From the NCBI GenBank assembly GCA_016285335.1, contig JAEEQO010000043.1, positions 1 through 17,177 on the forward strand: DNA of 17,177 nt. Direction: 5' to 3'. Below are positions 1 through 7,800 of this stretch, piece by piece. How positions within the stretch are numbered: position 1 is the first letter of the stretch; the number at the start of each line of letters is the position of its first letter. The notes beneath the pieces were generated by a model. It searched no databases, was not told where the DNA came from, and saw only the letters and a list, made by a program, of their open reading frames with translations. The translations under genes and the position numbers were made by a program. This DNA is from Victivallales bacterium (GTDB lineage: Bacteria > Verrucomicrobiota > Lentisphaeria > Victivallales > UBA1829).

Positions 1-423
1 CGGGATCATCCCGACCCACAGCTGCGCCGACGCGAACGACGGAAACACCGTCACGAACGCTTCCGTGAAGCCGATCACGTAGAACGGCACGGACAGCGAC
101 TGCGACACGTAGTAGGTTAGCCCGATCGAAGCGCCGAAGCCCGGCCCCAGCGAACGCGAGATCAGGAAATAGGGCCCGCCGCTCTTCACCGGGGTGTTCG
201 TGGAGATCGCCGAGATCGACAGGCCCGTCGCGACCGCGATGCTTTCCGCGCAGAGCAGGATGCCCAGCGCCCCGAGGATGCCCAGCCGGCCCGTGACCGT
301 ACCCAGGCGCATGAACATCACCACGCCCAGGATCGTCAGGATGGACGGCAGGAAAACGCCGCTGAATGTATTGAAATGGTATCCCTTTTTGGGCTCGTCG
401 GTCGAGGTCTGTTCCGGATTCAT
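1..423 (-). CDS. SLC12-type cation-chloride cotransporter / APC-superfamily permease, N-terminal part (cut by window edge)
   Basis: Reading the minus strand from the ATG at 423 gives 141 open codons that continue past the left edge. The family assignment comes from the start of the first membrane segment at about residues 17-40 (FNTFSGVFLPSILTILG, then VVMFMRLG). It is supported by the segment near residues 81-105 with SGGPYFLISRSLGPGFG followed by IGLTYY. These resemble the TM1 and TM3 regions of Na-K-Cl/K-Cl cotransporter-like proteins, which are inner-membrane secondary transporters. About 14 hydrophilic residues precede TM1, much shorter than in eukaryotic members and usual for bacterial ones. 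The substrate (K+, Cl-, Na+ or an amino acid) cannot be read from this fragment. No strong Shine-Dalgarno precedes the start, but a good promoter lies 50 bases upstream. The start choice rests on the ATG directly preceding the conserved block. Confidence 0.85.
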   Translation of the reverse strand, partial: MNPEQTSTDEPKKGYHFNTFSGVFLPSILTILGVVMFMRLGTVTGRLGILGALGILLCAESIAVATGLSISAISTNTPVKSGGPYFLISRSLGPGFGASIGLTYYVSQSLSVPFYVIGFTEAFVTVFPSFASAQLWVGMIP

Positions 424-472
424 GGGGTCACGTTCTTTCTGCTGGAGTTTCCGGTGTGTTCTTATTCCGCTA

Positions 473-501
473 ACTATACCACATTTCCCGTCCGTTTTCA
501 A
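473..501 (-). promoter_or_regulatory. sigma70-like promoter for the SLC12-type permease
   Basis: On the minus strand there is TTGAAA (501-496), a 17-base spacer, and TATAGT (478-473). This matches five of six consensus bases in each box at the optimal spacing. Transcription would start near 466 and give a leader of about 43 nt before the permease ATG at 423. This suggests the permease has its own promoter, separate from sanA upstream. Confidence 0.55.
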
Positions 502-511
502 GCCGCCGCCG

Positions 512-532
512 CATCTTTTTATAAAAAAGATG
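512..532. repeat. AT-rich perfect inverted repeat between sanA and the permease gene
   Basis: CATCTTTTT (512-520) and AAAAAGATG (524-532) form a perfect 9-bp inverted repeat with a 3-base centre. It lies just upstream of the candidate permease promoter and 75 bases past the sanA stop. It could be a weak terminator for sanA or an operator next to the -35 box. The stem is AT-rich, so neither role is certain. Confidence 0.4.
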
Positions 533-606
533 AGGAAATGGCGCCGGGTTCCGGGGATGAAAGCGGAAGTCGCGGCGGATGCCCCCTTTTTGGGAAGAAA
601 AGACGG

Positions 607-1293
607 TCAGTATTCGAAATGCGGCTTCCGGTGCAGGATTTCCGCGTCGAGTACGGCCAGGACGCGTGCAAGCGATTCCCGGACGGCCAGACGCACCCGC
701 GCCGACTGCACGCTGGAATCTTCCGCCGCGAATCCGACCGCGTCGATGCCGTGCCGGTCCGCCAGATAGACGGCGCGCTCGACGTGGAACTCCTGCGAGA
801 TGACCGTGAGCTCGTTTGCGCCGTACAGGTTGCGGGCGCGGACGACCGAATCAAGCGTGCGGAATCCGGCGTAGTCCATCAGCACGTCGTCCGGCGCCAC
901 GCCCTCCGCGGCGAGTTCCCGCTTCATGTCGCCCGTTTCGTTGTAGTCCGTGCGGCTGTTGTCGCCGGACACGATGATCTTGCGGATCTTTCCCGCGCGG
1001 TAGAGGTCCGCTGCCGCCCGGATGCGCTTGTAGAAATAGTCGTTGCGGTATTTGCCCTTCACCAGACGCGTGGTGCCGAGCAGCAGGCCGAATTCGCGCG
1101 CGGGGACGTCTTCCACGGAGGTGAACACCCGTCCGGCGGCGCAGGATTCGACGCGCCGGTCCGCGGCGATCATCGCGAATACGGCTGCAAGGATGCCGAG
1201 CACAAAGAGTCCGGCGGCGGCGAACAGGATCCGCCGGACGATGCGGCGCTTTTTATCTTTGTTCGAGACGGTTGTTTCCGGTGCAGGATTCAT
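607..1293 (-). CDS. sanA: SanA-like envelope protein (YdcF/DUF218 family; vancomycin high-temperature exclusion type)
   Basis: 228 aa, close to E. coli SanA (about 239 aa). A basic N-terminus (K12-R21) is followed by one hydrophobic segment (about residues 22-44), so the protein is an inner-membrane anchor with the main domain outside the cytoplasm. The DUF218 domain fills the rest: GLLLGTT (69-75), YFYKRIRAA (86-94), IIVSGDN (106-112), YNE (117-119), LMDYAGFRTLDS (138-149) and VISQEFHVERA (164-174). The DYAGFRTLDS and Q-x-FH-x-ERA blocks are close to SanA itself, not to YdcF or ElyC. In enterobacteria SanA affects the envelope barrier to vancomycin at high temperature; the biochemical activity is unclear. 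No Shine-Dalgarno precedes this ATG (upstream is AT-rich), but no later Met would keep the membrane segment. The gene points to a Gram-negative envelope. Confidence 0.9.
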   Translation of the reverse strand: MNPAPETTVSNKDKKRRIVRRILFAAAGLFVLGILAAVFAMIAADRRVESCAAGRVFTSVEDVPAREFGLLLGTTRLVKGKYRNDYFYKRIRAAADLYRAGKIRKIIVSGDNSRTDYNETGDMKRELAAEGVAPDDVLMDYAGFRTLDSVVRARNLYGANELTVISQEFHVERAVYLADRHGIDAVGFAAEDSSVQSARVRLAVRESLARVLAVLDAEILHRKPHFEY

Positions 1294-1320
1294 TATATTT
1301 CAGATTGAAAGATGAAGAAG

Positions 1321-1350
1321 GCCGCGAACGCTTTTTGCGGCGTCCGCGGC
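1321..1350 (-). terminator. GC-rich hairpin between the acetylesterase gene and sanA
   Basis: Arms 1321-1331 and 1340-1350 pair over 11 positions with one mismatch and an 8-base loop. On the minus strand the hairpin is followed by a pyrimidine-rich stretch (CTTCTTCATCTTTC), not a clean T run. It lies 28 bases before the sanA start. It is a plausible weak terminator of the acetylesterase transcript, or a structure in the sanA leader. Confidence 0.35.
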
Positions 1351-1408
1351 GCAATCGTACTGAGTTTTCAGTTTTTTCGTGCTGTAGCGGAGCTCAGCAC
1401 TGTTTTGT

Positions 1409-1468
1409 CACTGCTTGCAGTGTGCCGGAGCGCAGCCCGACACTACCGCAGTGGAGGACTTGTCCTCC
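1409..1468. repeat. Two perfect short palindromes after the acetylesterase stop codon
   Basis: CACTGC-TT-GCAGTG (1409-1422) and GGAGGA-CTTG-TCCTCC (1453-1468) are perfect inverted repeats. The second touches the stop codon of the acetylesterase gene. Neither is followed by a T run on the minus strand, so they are not classical intrinsic terminators. They may stabilise the 3' end of the message. Confidence 0.45.
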
Positions 1469-2899
1469 TTAGAGCTTGGAGAAGCTTTCGTTCATCTTCT
1501 TCTCATACTCGACGTCGATCTTGGTGTCGGGGATGGTCTTGCCGTTCTTGACCTTTTCGATCACAACGTCGTCGAGCCATGCCTTGCCTTTGCCTTCGAC
1601 CATGATGCCGATGCGGTCGCGGATCGCCTGCGCCGGGATGTCGAATTCGCCGGAGTAGGTCTTCCAGTCCGTCGCGTCGGTGGCGTCGAAGAGCTGGAGG
1701 TCGAGGCAGCGCTGGAAGCCGGAGTTCTCGCCGCGGATGCGGATCGTGACCTTGCTGTAGCCTTCGTTCTTGACCTTGCAGGAGACTTTCACGTGCGAGC
1801 CGGCCACGTCGCGGATCCAGGTGCCGATGCCGTCCGCGCCGGGAGCCGTCGAAATTTCCTGGACCGAGGGAAGGGCGGTCGCCGGATCAAGGTTTTCAAT
1901 CCGCAGCGAAGCCGGTGCGGAGGCGTAAACTTCGGTGTCGCGGTGGGGATTGATGCGGATGGGATCCCAGCGGCGGGCTTCCCAGCCGAGCGGACGGTCT
2001 TCGCCCATCGTCATGTCGCCGTTTTCGACGGTGACCCAGCGGGCATCATACTCCGCCATCTTCTTTTCGATTTCGGCGAGGAGCGGTTCGAATTTCTTCG
2101 CGGTCTCGGGCTCGCGCATCTTCAGGTAGGCGTCGAGATAGCGGCAGCCGAAGGTGTTGACGGAGTAGCCGGAGATGTGCAGTTCATCGCCGCGGTGCAT
2201 GAGCCCCTTCGAGCTGATGAGCTTGCAGTTTTCGATCTTGGATTCGACATCCTGGATCATCCGGTTGAAGCCGTCCGTCCAGTTCACATAGCGGCCGAGT
2301 TCGCCCACGAAGAGCGGCAGGTCGGCGATCCCGATGTCCGTACGGACGTCGGTCACGAGCTTGTTCAGCTGGTTGATATAGTCGCGGTTGCCGGTGTCGG
2401 ATTCGCCCTGGTGCCAGAGCATTGCCTTCACTTCGCCCTGTTCCTGCGCGAATTTGATCTTCTTGATGAGGTTGTCGTAGTTCGGCGCGCGGTCGGTGTT
2501 GTCGCGTCCGCCCTTGCTCAGTTCGCGCATGCTGCGTCCGCCGCGGGCCGCGTGGATCAGGCCGACCGTCACGTCCGGATGCAGTTTCGCATAGTGCAGC
2601 GCGAAGGACTCGCCCGGGCCGTAGCCGCGTCCGTACGGCGCGACGTTCTTGACCCATTCCATCTTGTCGTTGAGCTCAAGCACCTGATAGGTTCCGGTCA
2701 GATACTCGGGCAGCACGGGGTAGCCCGCGCCTTCCATGTTCGACTGGCCGGTGAGCAGGAAGATGTGGAATTTCTGCTTCTCGGCCGGGATCTTGAGCGT
2801 GGAATAATCGGGCGCGGTCGTCTGAGCCGTGCACGCGGTCGTTGCGGCGAACGCCGCCAGGACCGGCACGAGGCCTTTCATCATACGGAAGAACTTCAT
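1469..2899 (-). CDS. Exported sialate O-acetylesterase-type SGNH hydrolase (SASA/DUF303, CE6-like) with C-terminal beta-sandwich region
   Basis: 476 aa from the ATG at 2899, chosen because GGAGA lies 7 bases upstream and a signal peptide follows directly; the frame is open to 3013 but that extension is hydrophilic. Residues 8-22 are hydrophobic and end TTAC at C23. This may be a lipoprotein site, but the -3 residue is Thr, so ordinary cleavage is also possible. The SGNH blocks are clear: GQSNMEG with nucleophile S53, HAARGG (116-121), WHQGESD (162-168), and D238-x-x-H241 in DELH. Family members remove O-acetyl groups from sialic acids or from xylan and other polysaccharides; the substrate is not readable here. 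Residues of about 300-455 contain beta-rich sequence ending in a KAWLDDVVIEK-like strand typical of carbohydrate-binding sandwiches. It is transcribed divergently from the giant gene. Confidence 0.88.
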   Translation of the reverse strand: MKFFRMMKGLVPVLAAFAATTACTAQTTAPDYSTLKIPAEKQKFHIFLLTGQSNMEGAGYPVLPEYLTGTYQVLELNDKMEWVKNVAPYGRGYGPGESFALHYAKLHPDVTVGLIHAARGGRSMRELSKGGRDNTDRAPNYDNLIKKIKFAQEQGEVKAMLWHQGESDTGNRDYINQLNKLVTDVRTDIGIADLPLFVGELGRYVNWTDGFNRMIQDVESKIENCKLISSKGLMHRGDELHISGYSVNTFGCRYLDAYLKMREPETAKKFEPLLAEIEKKMAEYDARWVTVENGDMTMGEDRPLGWEARRWDPIRINPHRDTEVYASAPASLRIENLDPATALPSVQEISTAPGADGIGTWIRDVAGSHVKVSCKVKNEGYSKVTIRIRGENSGFQRCLDLQLFDATDATDWKTYSGEFDIPAQAIRDRIGIMVEGKGKAWLDDVVIEKVKNGKTIPDTKIDVEYEKKMNESFSKL

Positions 2900-2906
2900 G
2901 TTGTTT

Positions 2907-2911
2907 TCTCC
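2907..2911 (-). promoter_or_regulatory. Ribosome binding site of the acetylesterase gene
   Basis: GGAGA on the minus strand, 7 bases before the ATG at 2899. It decides the start 38 codons inside the longest possible frame and puts the signal peptide at the N-terminus. Confidence 0.75.
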
Positions 2912-3737
2912 GGTTTGAGGTTGGTTGTTGTTATGCGATTTGGGTTGAGTTGACGGTAAAAAGTGAGTTCGCGAGGACCGCCAGGCGGGCACAGGCGTTA
3001 TTTCATCACACAATTATGATAATATATCACATCACGCTAAAAAAATGAATGTATTCTTTGCTTGATTTTGTGTACTATTTGTTGTTTGCGGACTGCAAAA
3101 GAAACATGCGACAGCGGAATGGCTCCTGTAATCCCGTTCCGAAGATGCAGAATTTCATCGACCCCCCATCAGAGCCATCGGAGCTATTTGACCTGTCGGT
3201 CCTGTCGGTCCTGTCAGAACATAGGACGGATAGGATATATAAGCACGAAATAAGAAAAATATAATTATCAAAAGATATATCGAAAATAGTATTGAATCAA
3301 ATAGATGTTCTGATCTGCGAATACATAATGGTATTCTTTTTGTTGTTCCGGTTTTCTACAGGTTGACTATTTGAGCATGCTTTCGGCTTGTTTTAAAGTG
3401 AAGTGCTTTGATCGAATCTGGTTCTTGATTGATAAACGAAAGAAGTGTTAAAACGAACCAAATAAGAATTTATAAGAACTAAATATATTTCAAAATCTGT
3501 TATGCTGTTCCGGTGTGCCGGGAGATGTCGTGAAAATAACGCGAACCATCGTTTTGCGTCGCAATGTCTTTCGCGAAATCGCTGCTCAGGGCAGGGGACG
3601 GAGCGCAGTGCTTTCCATCGGGTGGTCGCAAATGGAAAAACGCAAAAAAATCGTCTGCCGGACCGGATTTTTTAGGTTTTGCACAGAAAATTGATATTAT
3701 TCTTAAAAAACACATGTTTTTCGATAAAAAATACATT
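2912..3737. other. AT-rich intergenic region without a recognisable gene
   Basis: This stretch is much richer in A and T than the flanking genes. It separates the minus-strand acetylesterase gene from the plus-strand giant gene. Short open frames exist in several frames (for example 3049-3264 plus and 3500-3736 minus) but none shows a good ribosome site, a domain or gene-like codon use. It probably holds the acetylesterase promoter. A TATTAT box on the minus strand at about 3024 is a candidate, but no good -35 box is seen. It also carries the 9-bp repeat described separately. Confidence 0.6.
3166..3219. repeat. Degenerate 9-bp tandem repeat (minisatellite)
   Basis: Six consecutive 9-base units: CCATCAGAG, CCATCGGAG, CTATTTGAC, CTGTCGGTC, CTGTCGGTC, CTGTCAGAA. 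Units four and five are identical. The following bases (CATAGGACGGATAGGATA) continue the 9-base rhythm and are partly complementary to the CTGTCGGTC units, so an imperfect hairpin is possible around 3208-3227. The repeat lies in noncoding AT-rich sequence. Confidence 0.65.
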
Positions 3738-3764
3738 TTGTTTTCGCCCTACTAAGTGTATAAT
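3738..3764 (+). promoter_or_regulatory. Candidate promoter for the giant gene
   Basis: A perfect TATAAT (3759-3764) lies inside the 11-base palindrome GTATAATATAC (3758-3768). Upstream there is TTGTTT (3738-3743) with a short 15-base spacer, or TTTTGT (3736-3741) at 17 bases. It sits at the border between AT-rich and T-poor sequence. If used, the message would begin near 3771 and carry a leader of about 1,050 nt before the giant gene. Confidence 0.35.
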
Positions 3765-4096
3765 ATACGCGAGAAATATATTAAATAAACCCGTACGCGA
3801 ACAGGCAAACACAAAAATCAAGCTCAAAACGAAACCGGCGAAACCGAAACGAAACGAACTGAAAATGAACAAAACGGAACAGGACGGACAATCAAGCGGA
3901 CAAACGAGACAAGTCGAACGGAATTGAGCTGAACCGAACGGACGGAACCAGACGAACCAAACGAAACTTCGAGATACGAACCATGAACGAAACAAACAGC
4001 AAACGAGCGGAACAGGAGGCCGGGACCGGCTGGTAGACCGGGACCTCAGGCGGCGGCGCCGAAACGCTGTCTGAAGCTGAACCGGGCCGAACGGAA

Positions 4097-4234
4097 GCGA
4101 GGCGAAGGCGAAGCGGACGGCGAGACCGGAAACCAAGTTGAAACCGAGCATGAGCGAGGCGAAGGCGAGGCGGACGGCGAGACCGGAAACCAAGTTGAAA
4201 CCGAGCATGAGCGAGGCGAAGGCGAGGCTGACGG
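4097..4234. repeat. 57-bp direct tandem repeat, 2.4 copies
   Basis: Copy 1 is 4097-4153 and copy 2 is 4154-4210; they differ at one base (56/57 identical). A third partial copy (4211-4234) matches for about 24 bases with one mismatch, then diverges. The near identity means a recent duplication. Because 57 is a multiple of three, the duplication keeps all frames open and produces artificial 19-residue repeats in the overlapping minus-strand frames. Confidence 0.9.
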
Positions 4235-4331
4235 AAAGGCGGGCCGGACTGAACGCACGACAGCCGCGAGAGCGGAGCCTGAACGAGAGTTCGGGTGCAG
4301 CACGATTTTCACTGACTTGAACCCGATCGAA

Positions 4332-4349
4332 GGGCCGGAACAACGGCCC
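4332..4349. repeat. GC-rich hairpin in the leader region
   Basis: GGGCCG (4332-4337) and CGGCCC (4344-4349) form a perfect 6-bp stem with a GAACAA loop. Further GC-rich complementary words (CCGGCCCGGG at 4357-4366) follow, so alternative pairings are possible. No T run follows directly; a T7 run lies much further on at 4671-4677. Confidence 0.4.
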
Positions 4350-4429
4350 GGAGAGACCGGCCCGGGAACCGAACACCGGGACGGAAACAGAAGCAACCGG
4401 AACCAGCGGGAAACCGCGGGAGACAAACG

Positions 4430-4801
4430 ATGACGACGAACTGGAAACGGACGGAAACGGCGGACGGCGCAGGGGCGGAAGCCCCGGGCGGCGCGACTGC
4501 ATTTGCGTCCCGCATGCCGCTTCGCCGGACTCGCCGGGCGCTTCGCTGGAAACGGGACGCCGTGTGCCGGGAAACCGCCGCGGCCGCCGCGGATCCCGAG
4601 CTTGCGGAAGCGGAAGACTCCGTTCCCGCTGCCGGGTCCGGTTCCGCGGGTTCAAGCTTAACCAGAACGATTTTTTTCACATCCCGCATTCAAACTCAAC
4701 CATTAACCCGAAAGGAAAACCCTAACACAAACCAGAAAAAGAAAGGCAAACAAAAACAAGACACAGTAACAATTCGCAAGAAACTCGTAACCCTAGCTTA
4801 A
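4430..4801 (+). CDS. Possible small leader ORF, unknown function (doubtful)
   Basis: 123 codons, ATG at 4430, with GGGAG 7 bases upstream, a respectable ribosome site. The stop (TAA, 4799-4801) lies 21 bases before the giant gene's ATG and is in the same reading frame. The predicted product has no recognisable domain, no signal peptide and no membrane segment. Its first two thirds are rich in Ala, Arg and Glu, and its end is a Lys/Thr/Gln-rich tail encoded by the A/C-rich part of the leader. Composition alone could keep this frame open. It could be a translated leader coupled to the giant gene, the eroded 5' end of a longer ancestor, or nothing. Confidence 0.2.
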   Translation: MTTNWKRTETADGAGAEAPGGATAFASRMPLRRTRRALRWKRDAVCRETAAAAADPELAEAEDSVPAAGSGSAGSSLTRTIFFTSRIQTQPLTRKENPNTNQKKKGKQKQDTVTIRKKLVTLA

Positions 4802-4808
4802 CACAACC

Positions 4809-4814
4809 AAGGAG
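4809..4814 (+). promoter_or_regulatory. Ribosome binding site of the giant gene
   Basis: A perfect AAGGAG lies 8 bases before the ATG at 4823. It is the strongest Shine-Dalgarno in the window. It fixes the start of the giant gene; no start further upstream is possible because of the in-frame TAA at 4799. Confidence 0.85.
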
Positions 4815-4822
4815 AAAAAGCT

Positions 4823-7800
4823 ATGGCCGACCCCAAAAAACCCAAACAACTAAGTGAAGCGACCCCTCTGGTCGAATTCACGCCGACCGGCAATATTTAT
4901 GTCGATCCTTCGTATACCAGCGAAGAAGCGACGCCGGCAACTTCTCCCATTACGGGCGAGGCTCTGACGTTTGGTGAAAACACTCTCACCAATCTCACTG
5001 CCAACAACAACAATTCGCCCGCGATCAACCCCGAAGACGGTCACGCGTTCTTTGTCTCGAACCTCAAGCGCAATACCGCGAGAGGCAACGGCAACGACTA
5101 CTTCTTCAACTTCAACCGTGCGAAGATGCTCGGTGATATCTACATCACCAACTCGACCGGCGGCGACTTCTCCGCTTCTCCGCGCGTCGCAGACACCTAC
5201 GTCGCCGATGAGGACGGCGTTCTGAACGTCTACATCGAAGGTTCCACGTTCGGCGGCAACCTGATGGGCTTCGGCAGCCAGACGAACACCTCCCAGACCT
5301 TCACCGGCGACTACGAATTCACCTTCAAGAATTCTCAGGCGCAGTGGTTCTGCATCACCTATGGTACCGGCTACGGCATGGGTGAAGGCGGCGCCGGCAA
5401 CATCCGTTTCGGCTCGCTGTACGGCAACATCGACCTCCTGGTCGACGGCAGCACCATTACCAACAACGGCGTCATCATCGCCGGCGGGCTCCACCCGGGC
5501 AACGACGGAGCGGAAAAGGCTTACCTCCGCGCCTACATCAAGGACTCCCTGTTCCAGGGCGAATTCGGCGTCATCAAGACCGGTACTGACGGCACCATGT
5601 TCAAGAGTGAAGCCGACGTCGACATCACGATCGAAGGTTCGACCTTCGCCAACGTGTTCCTGATGTTCCCGAACGTCGCGACCAACACGCAGGCCAGAAA
5701 CGGCGAGATCACAACGACCGGCGACGTCAATTTCAAGGCGACGAACACGCGGTTCGCCGGCCTGAACATGGGCGCCGGCCTCGGCGGCACCGGCTGGAAC
5801 AGAACCGGCTGGATCAAGGGCAACATCAACTTCGACATCAGCGGATCCTCCAACAGCAGCCGCACCTTTATCCACAAAGGTTTCGTCGGTACCGCTGATG
5901 AGCAGGAAACCGTCACCGGTACCCTCACGAACTCCGTGTTCGGCGATTTCACGGGTTACGACACCCGTGAAAACAACCAAATCTACGCTGACACCACCCT
6001 CAAGATGACGGGTTCCACGATCGGGAACTTCACGTTCTACAACACGATCAACAGCGGCGGCACCGTGACTCCCACCGCGGAACGCATCCACGGCGCGCAG
6101 AAGCTCGAACTCGCCGGCGTCACAGCCGGGAACGTCGCCGGCAACATGCCGGGGGACGCCTCTCCGGCAAGCCAGCCCGATGCCACGTTCGACCTGACCA
6201 TCAAGGCGTCCGAAACCGTGACCCAGGTCGGAACCGTCTCCCACTGGGACAGCATCACGATCGACGCCGGCGCCACCGTCCGTGCGACCAGCTTCGCCAC
6301 GCTCGATGACGGCAAGGTCAGCATCGCGATCGGTTCCGACGTGAGCGCCTCCTCCATCAGCAGCCTCTCGACTCTGTACGTGACCGGCGAACTCGTCGAT
6401 GCCGACACCGTGATCGTCTCCGGCCTCGCCGAAGACGGCGTCAACAACGACATGGTCCTCTACGTCGGCGATTCCGAAGTCGAGTACACCAAGGGCATCT
6501 TCCCGGGATACTGGGAAGTCGTTGGCGGCAACCTGACGATCCACAACGCCTCGAGCACGGTCCTGCTGGTCAACAGCAACTACACCGACGGCGCTTCCAC
6601 GGAACTCGGCCCGAAGGGCTACACCACGATCGCCAAGGCGCAGGCCGCGGTCACCGACAAAGACACGACCACCATCATGGTCTATGCCGAGGATCCGAAC
6701 GTCGAAGCGAGCACGTTCTCCGAAGCCGTCGTCTCGAAGGACTATGTGACTTCCCTCGTCGGCGCCGATGGCTACGTGATTGATCTCGGCGGCCAGGACA
6801 TCGTCGTCGGCGACACCGCCGCGGACTCCGCTTCCGCGAACTTCACCGCCACTTATACCAATAATATTAATAAGGTCGCCTTCGGCAACGTCACCGGCAC
6901 CGCGAAAGCCACGATCGACCATGCCGTCGCCGGCGAAGACGAAGCGCCCGGCATCGGCACGATCGACCTGACCGGCGCGAACGTCGCCGACGCCCAGGTC
7001 ACCGTTTCCGACAGCGTGATCGGCGAAGTGAAGCTTGCCGACCAGGAAGGCTTCGTCGGCAACGTCACGATCAAGAACTCCACTATCGGCAGCGTCTACG
7101 GCGCCGCGAGCGGAGCCGTGAACGACCTGACCGGCGGCAACACGATCAAGACCGTGTACGCCGAAGACAACGGCGCTTCCATCAAGCTCGGTTCCTCCGA
7201 AGTCACCGCTTATGTCGCCGGCCTCTCCTCCGCGGCAGAAGCGCGCGAATCGCTCGTCTACGGCGATTCCGTTTCCGCCGGGACCCTCGTCCTCGGCGAC
7301 GCGACTGTTGAAGTGAACGAAGGCGAAACCACCGTCTCCGGCATCGCCAACAGCATCGGCAAGATCGAAGCCACCATCGGCGGCGGCGATGTCAATAAAC
7401 TGATCGTCGGCGCGGAAAACAACACCGTCGGCGAAATCGACCTGACCATCGCTGGCGGCAAGCTCAACGACGTCGCCATCGCGGAAGGCGCTTCCGTCAC
7501 CGGTCCGATCGAAGTCACCCTCAAGGGCGGCACGGTCACGAACTTCCGTGATGGCCAACCGACGAACACCGCCGATTTCGGCAACAACGTGTTCTCCACG
7601 TTCTACGGCCTGGTCTACGGCGCATCCGTGACCGGCGCACTCGACGCGGGCACGCAGGGTTCGGAACGCATTCTGAACGTCGAAGGCCATGCGAAGGTCG
7701 CATCCGTTGCGAACTTCACCTCCCTGAACGTCACGGGCGGTACCCTGAACGTTGCAGGCGGCGAAGCCAAGTCCTCCATTTCCGATCAGAACACCCTCGA

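Larger units (their letters stand above)
3780..4822 (+). other. T-poor, probably untranslated leader region upstream of the giant gene
   Basis: On the plus strand T is very rare: 23 of 360 bases at 3841-4200 by direct count. The first 250 bases are a loose string of GAAC, GAAAC and GGAC words. Next come a 57-bp tandem duplication and a GC-rich stretch with hairpins (about 4320-4600). The last 140 bases are A/C-rich and end in the ribosome site. Such a strand would give an RNA with few U residues. Long open frames on the minus strand (3672-4655, 4046-4426, 4309-4689) overlap each other in different frames, are low in complexity and lack domains. I read them as by-products of composition. One plus-strand frame (4430-4801) is listed separately. 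Confidence 0.5.

Noticed and set aside
376..1308. Plus-strand frame of 310 codons opposite sanA and the permease start
   Set aside because: The minus-strand products match SanA and SLC12-type permeases with clear conserved motifs; the plus-strand product has none.
1378..1405. Plus-strand intrinsic terminator (GTGCTG...CAGCAC then TGTTTTG)
   Set aside because: No plus-strand gene lies upstream, and the T tract is interrupted.
1415..2953. Plus-strand frame of 512 codons opposite the acetylesterase
   Set aside because: It is the complementary-frame shadow of a gene with complete SGNH motifs, a signal peptide and a ribosome site.
4097..4234. CRISPR array
   Set aside because: The 57-bp copies are directly adjacent with no variable spacers, and no cas gene is in the window.
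3672..4655. Minus-strand frame of 327 codons with 19-residue repeats
   Set aside because: The repeats come from the 57-bp tandem duplication. The product is low-complexity (Arg, Ser, Phe, Val) and overlaps other equally open frames; no ribosome site or domain is seen.
6857..6873. AT-rich patch inside the giant gene as a promoter or insertion scar
   Set aside because: It is only a few AAT/ATT codons in frame within a Thr/Asn stretch; no promoter boxes or duplications flank it.
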